DNA of 32,800 bases from Micavibrio sp. UBA2705 (GTDB lineage: Bacteria; Pseudomonadota; Alphaproteobacteria; Micavibrionales; Micavibrionaceae): the NCBI GenBank assembly GCA_002354205.1, contig DELD01000032.1, positions 1 to 32,800 of the forward strand. The letters run 5' to 3'. The position numbers were made by a program, and so were the translations under genes. The notes beneath the pieces are model-generated. The model saw only the letters and a list, made by a program, of their open reading frames with translations. It did not search any database and was not told the DNA's origin. Within the stretch, counting starts at the first letter, position 1, and each line of letters begins with the position of its first letter. Shown here one piece after another: positions 15,091-24,333 of the stretch.

Positions 15091-15759
15091 ATGAGAACGT
15101 TGTATCACTTATGGCTGCACCCTTTTTCACGTAAAGTACGCATTGTACTTGCGGAAAAGAAGCTTGAATTTAAAAGCGAAATCGAACGTATTTGGGAGCG
15201 CCGTACGGAGTTCTTAACGATGAACCCTGCGGGTGATGTCCCTGTATTGGTTGAGGCTGACGGCACAACGCTTGCCAATAGCATGGTGATTTGTGAATAT
15301 CTCGATGAGGTATACCCTGAGCCGAGCTTGCTTGGCCTAGACCCTGTACAAAAAGCCGAAGTGCGTCGCCTGACATGCTGGTTTGATATTAAGTTCAACC
15401 AAGAAGTCACAGAAAATCTTGTCGGCGAAAAATTAATGAAACGCTTTTTAAAAATGGGTGAGCCGCATGGCCCATCTATTCGCGCAGGTCACGCTAATAT
15501 TCATTATCATATGGATTATATCGGCTTTTTGACAGAAAAACGCAACTGGCTCGCTGGCGATGCATTCTCGCTCGCCGATATTGCTGCCGCTGCGCATTTA
15601 TCCGCCATTGATTATATTGGCGACGTACCATGGGATGAACACCAAGCGGCCAAAGACTGGTACGCCCGCGTGAAATCCCGCCCATCTTTCCGCGCGCTTT
15701 TAGAAGACCGCATTCCGGGATTCCTTCCTGCAAGACATTACGAAAATGTTGATTTTTAA
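15091..15759 (+). CDS. Glutathione S-transferase family protein
   Basis: A soluble 222-residue protein with a thioredoxin-like N-terminal GST domain (about 1-80) and a helical C-terminal domain (about 90-210). The glutathione-site Ser is likely in HPFSRKVRIVLAEK (residues 11-24). NPAGDVPVLVEADG contains the cis-proline, and ANSMVICEYLDE is the gamma-glutamyl contact segment. The C-terminal GDAFSLADIAAAAHLS motif contains the N-capping box Asp. The electrophile substrate is unknown. No ribosome-binding site precedes the ATG, and a TATAAA box lies 7 nt upstream, which suggests a leaderless transcript. The SDR gene follows on the same strand after 97 nt. Confidence 0.92.
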   Translation: MRTLYHLWLHPFSRKVRIVLAEKKLEFKSEIERIWERRTEFLTMNPAGDVPVLVEADGTTLANSMVICEYLDEVYPEPSLLGLDPVQKAEVRRLTCWFDIKFNQEVTENLVGEKLMKRFLKMGEPHGPSIRAGHANIHYHMDYIGFLTEKRNWLAGDAFSLADIAAAAHLSAIDYIGDVPWDEHQAAKDWYARVKSRPSFRALLEDRIPGFLPARHYENVDF

Positions 15760-15856
15760 CTGAGAAATGTTGTAGAATATTAGGAAAGCCTAAAATAATA
15801 TAATAAACACATAATGATAATAATAATGGCTATGCCGTATTGTGGTGATAAGGGAC

Positions 15857-16771
15857 ATGACTTCAACAAATAAAAAATTATTCTGTTTTGGATATGGCTA
15901 TGTCTGCGATTTTTTAGGCCATGCCCTCAAAGAGCAAGGCTGGTCTGTTGCGGGCACATCTCGCGACCCTGATAAGCGCGAAATGATGCGTAATGCTGGT
16001 GTTGAGGCGTATTTGTTTGATGATGAGCGCCCGCTTGGAGACCCCTTATATGCTTTAAAAGATGTTACCCATATTGTGATTTCAACGCCGCCAGGCCGTG
16101 AGGGATGCCCTGCTTATCTGGCGCATGGCAAAATGTTATCTTCCTTGCCGAATTTGGAATGGGTTGGCTATTTATCCTCAACATGTGTTTATGGTGACCG
16201 CGGTGGCGATTGGGTTGACGAATATACAGAAACCTGCCCAACATCTATTCGCGGCACGCGCCGTTGTAAAGCCGAAGAACAATGGCGCACATTGCGCCGC
16301 GTTGAAGGTCTGCCTGTGCATGTGTTTCGCCTTGCGGGTATTTATGGCCCCGGACGCTCTGCGCTTGATTCTGTGCGCGTGGGCATTGCGCGCCGCATTA
16401 ATAAAGAAGGGCAGGTCTTTAGCCGCATTCATGTTGATGACATTGTTGATGTGATCACAAAATCAATTGAGCAGCCTAATGCGGGCGCCGTGTATAATGT
16501 TTGCGATGATAATTCTGCCCCCGCGCATGAGGTTATTTCCTATGCCTGTGAACTTTTAGGCCATCCCGTGCCGCCTTTGGTGCAAATTGAAGATGCGAAC
16601 TTACCGCCAATGGCGCTGAGTTTTTATTCTGATAATAAACGCGTGCATAATGACCGCATCAAGCAAGAGCTTGGCATAAAACTGCGCTATCCTGATTACC
16701 GATCAGGTATCGACCAATGCCACGAATATGATCAAAAGTTCGGCAGCATCTATGACGGCATCGCATCATAG
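15857..16771 (+). CDS. Atypical NAD-dependent epimerase/dehydratase (YeeZ-like SDR)
   Basis: A cytoplasmic Rossmann-fold protein of about 304 residues. The dinucleotide motif is FGYGYVCDFLGHAL near residue 10. The second half of the fold shows LSSTCVYGDRGGDWVDE near 105. The usual SDR catalytic YxxxK is not there; the equivalent region reads TRRCKAEEQW. This resembles the atypical YeeZ-type SDRs rather than true sugar epimerases. RLAGIYGPGRSALD and HVDDIVDVI are typical of the extended SDR group. I place the start at the ATG at 15857. Two GTGs at 15842 and 15845 would add four or five residues, and none of the three has a well-placed ribosome-binding site. The gene is convergent with pepA. 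No clear terminator is seen in the 34-nt gap. Confidence 0.85.
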   Translation: MTSTNKKLFCFGYGYVCDFLGHALKEQGWSVAGTSRDPDKREMMRNAGVEAYLFDDERPLGDPLYALKDVTHIVISTPPGREGCPAYLAHGKMLSSLPNLEWVGYLSSTCVYGDRGGDWVDEYTETCPTSIRGTRRCKAEEQWRTLRRVEGLPVHVFRLAGIYGPGRSALDSVRVGIARRINKEGQVFSRIHVDDIVDVITKSIEQPNAGAVYNVCDDNSAPAHEVISYACELLGHPVPPLVQIEDANLPPMALSFYSDNKRVHNDRIKQELGIKLRYPDYRSGIDQCHEYDQKFGSIYDGIAS

Positions 16772-16805
16772 ATCCTCGCTATTTATAGCCCCGATACTCT
16801 GAATT

Positions 16806-18341
16806 TTATTGCTTTGGCGCAGGGGTCTGCTGCGGCGTAGTTTTATCGGCGTAGTTGCGTTCAACCCATTCTGATAACAGTTTCACGCCATAACCTGTTG
16901 CAACGCCATTTGGCGGTATCGCCGTGCCTGCAATGTCCAGATGCGCCCACTGTGTATCGCCTTCAATGAAATAGCTTAAAAAACCTGCCGCAGTGCTTGC
17001 ACCCATACGCGGTGTGTTTGCGCTATTGCTTAAATCGGCGACTTTACCAATCATTGCGCGGCGGTGTTCATCGTCGAGTGGCATTAACTCAATCGCTTCA
17101 CCGCTATGTTGCGCGGCTTGTGTGAAGTTCTCGCGCAGCGTTTGCGATTCGCTAAATAGTCCAGCTCTGTTATGGCCGAGCGCCGCGACAACCGCGCCTG
17201 TCAGTGTTGCGACATCGACAATGCTATGCGGTCTATGGTTGCGCTGCAGATATGTTAGCGCATCAGCCAAAACTAGACGGCCTTCTGCGTCTGTATTTTT
17301 AATTTCAATCGTTTTGCCCGCCATTGATGTAATGACATCATCAACGAGATAGGCATCAGGTGCGATGCGGTTTTCAACGAGGCCAACAATCGCCGCGACT
17401 TTAACCGCGGCTTTCTTTTCAGCAAGTGCCTGCATCGTGCCGACCACAGCGGCTGAACCGCACATGTCAAATTTCATGCCGATTTGGCCTGCTCCGGATT
17501 TAAGCGAATAACCGCCCGTATCATAAGTAACGCCTTTGCCGACAAGGCCAACTGGCGCGGCAAGCTCGTTATTTGTACCATCATATTCCATGACGACCAT
17601 GCATGGCTTATGAGTAGCAGAGCCACCAACAGCTAAAGCTGCGCCCATGCCGAGTTTTTGCATTTCTTCATAAGAAATTACCCGCGTTTTTACGCCAAGC
17701 GGCCCAAGCTTTTCTTGGATCTGATTGGCATATGTTTCTGGGTAGAGAACATTTGGCGGCTCATTGCCTAAATCACGCGCCCAAACGCGCCCTTTTGATA
17801 TTGCCATGATGTTGTCAAATTCAGCTTTAAGGCTGTGAACATCTTCATAGGACACGTTCAAGAATTTATAGTTGTCTGTTGGCGCGCTTTTATATTTATC
17901 AAAGGCATAGGATGCTTCATAAGCGGCATTCGCGATTTGTGCATATATTGTGCTGCCATCAGACTTAAACTTTTTGTGATCATCGGCGAGCAGTAAGCCG
18001 TTATCAAGCTTTTGCGACTTTAGGCTTGTGAACAATGTCTGCCCAATCTTTTCTGATGTGGCTTTATCAAGTTTGTCAGCCTGTCCAAAGCCAAGCAACA
18101 TGATGTTTTGATGTCTGGAGCCCTTGGGCGCGGCTAATACCGTAGCTTGCCCAGCCTGTGCGTCAAAGGCGGGAAGGGCAGCAACGCTATGTGCGATGAG
18201 GCCATCATATTTTGTGTCAAAATCCTTGGCGCGTTCGCCGAGTGTGATCTTGCCCTTCTTATTTGTAAAAACAGGCAGTATAAGCGTCTGTGCGTTGGTC
18301 GAGCCTCTTGAACAAAAAGCATTAAGTTTTGTGCTGGTCAT
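16806..18341 (-). CDS. pepA: Leucyl aminopeptidase (M17 family)
   Basis: A dinuclear-metal aminopeptidase that trims N-terminal residues from peptides in the cytoplasm. The protein is 511 residues. The catalytic domain in the C-terminal half shows GKGVTYDTGGYSLKSG near residue 265 and the signature NTDAEGRLVLADAL near 349, supplying the Lys, Asp and Glu metal ligands and the catalytic Arg. The canonical T[FY]DSGG is TYDTGG here, a mild change. The start is the ATG at 18341, with AGGGA 7 nt upstream. The in-frame upstream extension to 18422 is AT-rich leader, not protein. A promoter is proposed at 18394-18422. The gene is divergent from groES. Confidence 0.95.
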   Translation of the reverse strand: MTSTKLNAFCSRGSTNAQTLILPVFTNKKGKITLGERAKDFDTKYDGLIAHSVAALPAFDAQAGQATVLAAPKGSRHQNIMLLGFGQADKLDKATSEKIGQTLFTSLKSQKLDNGLLLADDHKKFKSDGSTIYAQIANAAYEASYAFDKYKSAPTDNYKFLNVSYEDVHSLKAEFDNIMAISKGRVWARDLGNEPPNVLYPETYANQIQEKLGPLGVKTRVISYEEMQKLGMGAALAVGGSATHKPCMVVMEYDGTNNELAAPVGLVGKGVTYDTGGYSLKSGAGQIGMKFDMCGSAAVVGTMQALAEKKAAVKVAAIVGLVENRIAPDAYLVDDVITSMAGKTIEIKNTDAEGRLVLADALTYLQRNHRPHSIVDVATLTGAVVAALGHNRAGLFSESQTLRENFTQAAQHSGEAIELMPLDDEHRRAMIGKVADLSNSANTPRMGASTAAGFLSYFIEGDTQWAHLDIAGTAIPPNGVATGYGVKLLSEWVERNYADKTTPQQTPAPKQ

Positions 18342-18393
18342 TGTATATTCCCTGTTTTTTATTTTATTTTTTTTTATTGTCATATTTTGTGCA

Positions 18394-18422
18394 ACTTTAA
18401 ATAGCTGTGCGCATAGGGTCAA
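18394..18422 (-). promoter_or_regulatory. Proposed pepA promoter
   Basis: On the minus strand TTGACC (18422-18417), a 17-nt spacer and TAAAGT (18399-18394) lie about 53 nt upstream of the pepA ATG. Five of six minus-35 bases and four of six minus-10 bases match consensus. Confidence 0.5.
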
Positions 18423-18476
18423 GTGTTTTCTATAAAATGCCTTGTGGTGATATCTACAAAAAAGAGTCGAATTCTC

Positions 18477-18505
18477 TTGAAATATGTCTGTGAATGATCT
18501 ATCTA
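18477..18505 (+). promoter_or_regulatory. groES-groEL promoter
   Basis: TTGAAA (18477-18482), a 17-nt spacer and TATCTA (18500-18505) lie directly before CIRCE. The same bases also fit an RpoH-like reading, with CTTG at 18476 and TCTATCT at about 18498-18504. Heat-shock sigma control is therefore possible in addition to HrcA repression. Confidence 0.55.
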
Positions 18506-18506
18506 T

Positions 18507-18533
18507 TTAGCACTCTCTATTGAGGAGTGCTAA
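18507..18533. promoter_or_regulatory. CIRCE operator (HrcA binding site)
   Basis: A perfect 9-bp inverted repeat, TTAGCACTC-N9-GAGTGCTAA, matches the CIRCE consensus without mismatch. It overlaps the predicted transcription start of groES. HrcA repressor bound here would block the promoter, with relief on heat shock when GroEL is titrated. hrcA itself is not in the window. Confidence 0.97.
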
Positions 18534-18629
18534 TGCACTTTTCTTGAGGGGATAAGGAGCTGCAAGCAGGCTTTAGGTAAAGATGTATGCAGCTTGCTAA
18601 TATTAACCAATCTTAAGGAGATTAAAGAA

Positions 18630-18923
18630 ATGAAATTTCGTCCTTTACATGATCGTGTATTACTTCGCCGTATCGAAGTAAGTGAAAAAACTGCAGGTGG
18701 GATCATTATTCCTGACACAGTAAAAGAAAAGCCTATGGAAGGTGAGATCGTTGCAGTAGGCACTGGTGGCCGCGATGAATCTGGTAAGGTTTTTGCGCTT
18801 GACGTTAGCGCAGGCGACCGCGTTCTCTTCTCAAAATGGTCAGGTACAGAAGTATCAATTGATGGCGAAGAGCTATTGGTCATGAAAGAAAGCGACATTA
18901 TGGGCATCATCGAAGCTGCATAA
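18630..18923 (+). CDS. groES: Co-chaperonin GroES
   Basis: GroES is the seven-fold lid of the GroEL folding chamber. The protein is 97 residues and complete. MKFRPLHDRVLLRRIE, the mobile loop EKTAGGIIIPD and the C-terminal VMKESDIMGIIE are all typical. The ATG at 18630 follows AAGGAG (18615-18620) at 9-nt spacing. An upstream in-frame ATG at 18594 lies within the leader and is not used by the family. The first gene of the operon, it is controlled by CIRCE at 18507-18533 with a leader of about 100 nt. Confidence 0.98.
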   Translation: MKFRPLHDRVLLRRIEVSEKTAGGIIIPDTVKEKPMEGEIVAVGTGGRDESGKVFALDVSAGDRVLFSKWSGTEVSIDGEELLVMKESDIMGIIEAA

Positions 18924-18981
18924 TTAAGCGCTTCGTTAAACCATAAATACGCAAAATATTAATCAACTAAGGAAATTTAAA

Positions 18982-20643
<1,662 letters not shown>

Positions 20644-20691
20644 ATCATTCTCCAATCATCCAAAGCACCTAAACGCTTTGAGAAAATAAAG

Positions 20692-20725
20692 AAGCCGGCC
20701 TCTATGATTGAGGCCGGCTTTTTTT
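20692..20725 (+). terminator. Intrinsic terminator of groES-groEL
   Basis: An 11-bp GC-rich stem (AAGCCGGCCTC pairing with GAGGCCGGCTT), a 7-nt loop and a run of seven Ts lie 48 nt after groEL. It may also stop the convergent SulP transcript, where the minus-strand T-run is interrupted. Confidence 0.92.
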
Positions 20726-20755
20726 GTTCTGAAGATACGTGGCTTAGGCTTTTTG

Positions 20756-22366
20756 TTAACCTTCACTAACGCGCACATAATTGGTTGCAACGCCGTATTG
20801 TGGGTCTTCCATGACGTTTTCTTCGACCATGTCGGCATGTTTAAGAAGCAGGCGGCAATCAGCGCTTAAATGAACGAGGTGGAGTTTTTTACCAGCGTCT
20901 TCATATTTGGTTGCGAGCGCATCAATCGCTTCAATCGCCGAATGATCCCAAACGCGGGCGTTTTTAAAATCGAGGACGACTTCTGTTTGTTCGTCATTTT
21001 GTGGGGAGATTAAATCTCTGAAATTGGCGATTGAGCCAAAGAATAACGGCCCGTGCAATTTGTACACTTTATGGCCCTCTTCAGATACGGCTTGTTCTGC
21101 CCAAACATGCTGGGCTGACTTCCATGCATAAACAAGCGCGGAAACAATCACTCCAATCACAACGGCGAGCGCCAAATCATGGGCGACGGTCACGCCCGTA
21201 ACCAATATAATAACAAATGCATCTTCACGCGGAATTTTGTTCATAATGCGAATGGATGCCCATGCAAACGTGCCAATCACGACCATCATCATCAGGCCAG
21301 TCAGCGCAGCGAGCGGGATCATTTCAATCCACTGCGATGTGAACAGGATAAAGCAAAGCAGCGCTACAGCTGCCGTAATGCCAGATAAGCGCCCACGCCC
21401 ACCTGATTTAATGTTAATCATCGATTGACCAATCATCGCGCAGCCGCCCATCGCGCCGAAAAAGCCGCAAGTCACATTTGCCATGCCTTGCCCAACACAT
21501 TCCTGTGAAGTGCGTCCGCGCGTTTCTGTAATCTCATCAATTAAGGTTAGGGTTAGCAGGCTTTCAATCAAACCAATCGCCGCCAAAGTTAGCGCGATAG
21601 GGAAGATAATAAATAATGTTTCAAGCGTAAACGGTACCATCGGAATGTGGAATGATGGCAGGCCGCCTTGGACGCTAGCGAGGTCGCCAACTGTGCGCGT
21701 ATCAAGGTTAAAGCCAATGACAAGTGCGCTAACTATTAAAATAGATGCAAGCGGGGCAGGAATGATTTTGCCGATTTTAGGCAGCTTAGGGAAAGCCCAA
21801 ATCAGCGCCATAGTTAGCGCCGTGAGGCCGACCATAATCATCATTTGCGGGCCTTGCATCCAGCCGCCATTAAAGATAACGTCAATCGCGCTATGTGCGC
21901 CGCCTGTTTCTGTGACAGGGGCATGGTCAGTTGGATTCCCCGATTTAAACTGATTAAGCTGCGCCAAGAAGATAACAATCGCCAAGCCGTTCACAAAGCC
22001 GAGCATCACAGGGTGCGGCACAAGGCGAATAAACTTACCAAGGTGAAATACCCCTGCGAGCAATTGTAATACGCCCGTAAGCGCCACTGCAGCGAATAAA
22101 TATTCAACGCCGTAAACCATGACAAGGCCAACCATCGCGACAGCCATCGCGCCGGTCGCACCAGAAATCATGCCGCTACGTCCGCCAAAAATAGATGTAA
22201 TTAAGCCAACAAAAAACGCGGCATAAAGGCCAACCAATGGGTCAACCTTCGCGACAAAGGCAAAGGCGATCGCTTCGGGCACTAAAGCCAAGGCCACAGT
22301 AAGGCCAGATAAAATATCAGTTTTAGGGTCTTGCGTTAAATGGAAACGACGAACTAAACGCAGCAT
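20756..22366 (-). CDS. SulP-family anion transporter with STAS domain
   Basis: An inner-membrane anion carrier of 536 residues with about 10-12 membrane segments, then a cytoplasmic STAS domain (about 430-530). Family features include LSGLTVALALVPEAIAFAFVA near residue 20 and GRSGMISGATGAMAVAM near 65. The STAS domain contains VVLDFKNARVWDHSAIEAID. SulP proteins carry sulfate, bicarbonate or dicarboxylates. The short length and N-terminal sequence resemble BicA-type bicarbonate carriers, but the substrate cannot be fixed. The ATG at 22366 has GAGAG 8 nt upstream; a GTG at 22375 is too close to it. NhaD lies about 2 kb upstream on the same strand. Confidence 0.92.
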   Translation of the reverse strand: MLRLVRRFHLTQDPKTDILSGLTVALALVPEAIAFAFVAKVDPLVGLYAAFFVGLITSIFGGRSGMISGATGAMAVAMVGLVMVYGVEYLFAAVALTGVLQLLAGVFHLGKFIRLVPHPVMLGFVNGLAIVIFLAQLNQFKSGNPTDHAPVTETGGAHSAIDVIFNGGWMQGPQMMIMVGLTALTMALIWAFPKLPKIGKIIPAPLASILIVSALVIGFNLDTRTVGDLASVQGGLPSFHIPMVPFTLETLFIIFPIALTLAAIGLIESLLTLTLIDEITETRGRTSQECVGQGMANVTCGFFGAMGGCAMIGQSMINIKSGGRGRLSGITAAVALLCFILFTSQWIEMIPLAALTGLMMMVVIGTFAWASIRIMNKIPREDAFVIILVTGVTVAHDLALAVVIGVIVSALVYAWKSAQHVWAEQAVSEEGHKVYKLHGPLFFGSIANFRDLISPQNDEQTEVVLDFKNARVWDHSAIEAIDALATKYEDAGKKLHLVHLSADCRLLLKHADMVEENVMEDPQYGVATNYVRVSEG

Positions 22367-22406
22367 AGTGCACACTCTCTTTTTTATAAGATTACTCTTT
22401 TATACA

Positions 22407-22427
22407 GCATCGCTTATAGTGCGATGC
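22407..22427. other. Perfect 7-bp hairpin upstream of the SulP gene
   Basis: GCATCGC and GCGATGC are separated by 7 nt, between the S41 protease stop and the SulP start. No T-run follows on either strand. It may be an operator or a weak transcription barrier. Confidence 0.3.
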
Positions 22428-22475
22428 ATCAAGAAAGTCCAGCTTTTTGTCTGTTTTGCGCGGCGTAATAACAAC

Positions 22476-24191
22476 CTAAACGCTTGGTTTTGGTGCGTTT
22501 TCTTTAATGGTACTGTGCTCTGGCATGTCTTTAAAGCTATCAATCGCGCAGAGTAAATCTGTGTCATGTGACAGGCTGATGTTTTTCGTGTAGCCGCTAA
22601 ACACATCAACGCTTTCAACCCATATTTGTGTTAGGCTGTTATCGCCTTGCCTGTGAGGGCTGCATATATATGGCGATGTTTTGGCTGCTGTGTCACTTGG
22701 GTTGCGTAAAATATTTTTATTATCTTTTTCAAAATAGGCGTGGTCTGTCTGGCCTTCAAAGTCAGGTGCGACAAGAATATCAGGCTGAATGCCGATACCT
22801 TGATATGAGCCCGATGTGGGCAGGAATACCGCGCCCATAGTTACCTTCATTTTGGAAAGGTCTGCATCGCCGTAACCAATAGAAAACGGGCGCTGCATGG
22901 TCGCTTTACCAAAACTAGCGGTTTTGCCAATAATTTTGGCGCGCCCGACATCTTGTAAATTACCTGCGAAAATTTCAGAAGCAGAAGCCGAGCCGCTATC
23001 AACTAAAACACGGATCGGCAAATCTGTAATTTGCCCCGCGCTGCTATCAATGTAATCTTGGTAGTGATCTTTGCCCTGTAGCAAAGCGAGCCCGCTGGAG
23101 ACAATGCTGTCTGTATTGATGCGCGTTTCAATATATCCTAATGCATCGCCATCAGTTAAATCGTCTAACATTGCATTTACGGCATAAACAAAGCCGCCTC
23201 CATTATCGCGCAGGTCAATAATGATGTTTTCTATTTTGTCGCTATATTTGTCCTGTGCTGTGGTAATCGCATTTTTCATGGCTTTTTCTGAACCGTGAGA
23301 GAATGTGCTAAGTTCAACCAACAATGATGAGCCGTTGATCATTTGCGCGCGTATGGGCGTGGTGTGAACCTCTCCGGCTGTAATGTCGACGGTATAAGGG
23401 GTCTCAGTATTGTGTTTTATGCCTTTAAATGTTGCGGACTCGCCCTGCCCCCCGATATCACGTATATAAGCGGCGCGCTGATAAGGCTGTAGGCTGTTTA
23501 AATCCATATCATTTAAATGCGTAATAATATCGCCTTGTTGTAAGCCGGCTTTTTGCGCGGGGCCGTTTTCAACAAAATCAATAATTATGCCGCGTGGGTG
23601 AGGGGCAAGGTTTATGCCGAATGCATAAGATATATTGTTATCATTGTCGTTCCATCGTTTGGCGGTATCATGGTTGATATACATGGAGCGATAATCAAGA
23701 GCTTTGAGCATCTGATTTGAAGATGTTTCAATCAGCGCCTTTATTTCATCGTAGCTATATGATTTTTCAGGGGCGAGCGCTCGGACAATATCGGCGACAT
23801 CATGGCCTTGAATAATATCTTCATATTTGGATACGTTGTAATGGTAATCAGCGGCAATTTCGGCGGCGCGTTCAATGCGCTGATAATGTTCACTGACAAT
23901 AATATCTAATTCATTCTGCTCGAGACCTTTGGTGCCGTAAAACATATAAATGTCAGAATCTGGCGCGATGCTGGCGACTAAGTTAGCATCGCTTGCAGGC
24001 AACTGCGTGGTGATAAAATTCTCGGTATTATAGCTGTGGGTTTCACTGTTGACGTAATCATATGCAGGCGCGCCAAATTCCATTGCAAGTGCCAATGCTG
24101 TGCCAGCAACGGCGCCAATAATATGCCCTTTTGTGATGCGTGATTTTGCGCGTTTATTAAACTGCGCCTTTAGCTTGCCCTGTTCAGCCAT
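22476..24191 (-). CDS. S41-family (C-terminal processing) peptidase with PDZ domain
   Basis: A membrane-anchored serine protease of 571 residues facing the periplasm. A positively charged start (KRAKSRITKGH) and one helix at about 22-40 form the anchor. A helical region of about 140 residues follows. A PDZ domain lies at about 185-275, with ENGPAQKAGLQQGDIIT. The S41 core carries DLRDNGGG near 330, the catalytic Ser in GSASASEIFAGN near 400, and the Lys in FGKATMQ near 430. After the core comes a C-terminal extension of about 90 residues with two cysteines (YICSPHRQ and LLCAIDSF). I do not recognise this as a known domain. The ATG at 24191 follows AGGGA at 8-nt spacing. The target protein is unknown. 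Confidence 0.9.
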   Translation of the reverse strand: MAEQGKLKAQFNKRAKSRITKGHIIGAVAGTALALAMEFGAPAYDYVNSETHSYNTENFITTQLPASDANLVASIAPDSDIYMFYGTKGLEQNELDIIVSEHYQRIERAAEIAADYHYNVSKYEDIIQGHDVADIVRALAPEKSYSYDEIKALIETSSNQMLKALDYRSMYINHDTAKRWNDNDNNISYAFGINLAPHPRGIIIDFVENGPAQKAGLQQGDIITHLNDMDLNSLQPYQRAAYIRDIGGQGESATFKGIKHNTETPYTVDITAGEVHTTPIRAQMINGSSLLVELSTFSHGSEKAMKNAITTAQDKYSDKIENIIIDLRDNGGGFVYAVNAMLDDLTDGDALGYIETRINTDSIVSSGLALLQGKDHYQDYIDSSAGQITDLPIRVLVDSGSASASEIFAGNLQDVGRAKIIGKTASFGKATMQRPFSIGYGDADLSKMKVTMGAVFLPTSGSYQGIGIQPDILVAPDFEGQTDHAYFEKDNKNILRNPSDTAAKTSPYICSPHRQGDNSLTQIWVESVDVFSGYTKNISLSHDTDLLCAIDSFKDMPEHSTIKENAPKPSV

Positions 24192-24275
24192 GGCTATGAT
24201 CCCTGTGTTTATTTTTTTTATTTATTTTTATGAAATCACTATAGGGCAAATAGGGCGCAAAAATCAAGCTTTACG

Positions 24276-24307
24276 AAAAAGAGCAAGACCGCATAGCCTT
24301 GCTCTTT
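24276..24307 (-). terminator. Intrinsic terminator after nhaD
   Basis: AAAGAGCAAG and CTTGCTCTTT form a 10-bp stem around a 10-nt loop. On the minus strand it is followed by five Ts. It lies 27 nt after the nhaD stop. Confidence 0.85.
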
Positions 24308-24333
24308 ATACTTACTCAATATATATGCCGCGC

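Noticed and set aside
15775..15795. Small hairpin after the GST gene as terminator
   Set aside because: The stem is only about 5 bp (TTAGG/CCTAA) and no T-run follows.
18342..18422. N-terminal extension of pepA
   Set aside because: It is an AT-rich leader containing a promoter and poly-T runs. The ATG at 18341 has a good ribosome-binding site and gives the family's normal N-terminus.
22368..22618. Short open frames on both strands between the S41 and SulP genes
   Set aside because: They overlap the end of the protease gene and the SulP leader, have no ribosome-binding site and no recognisable sequence.
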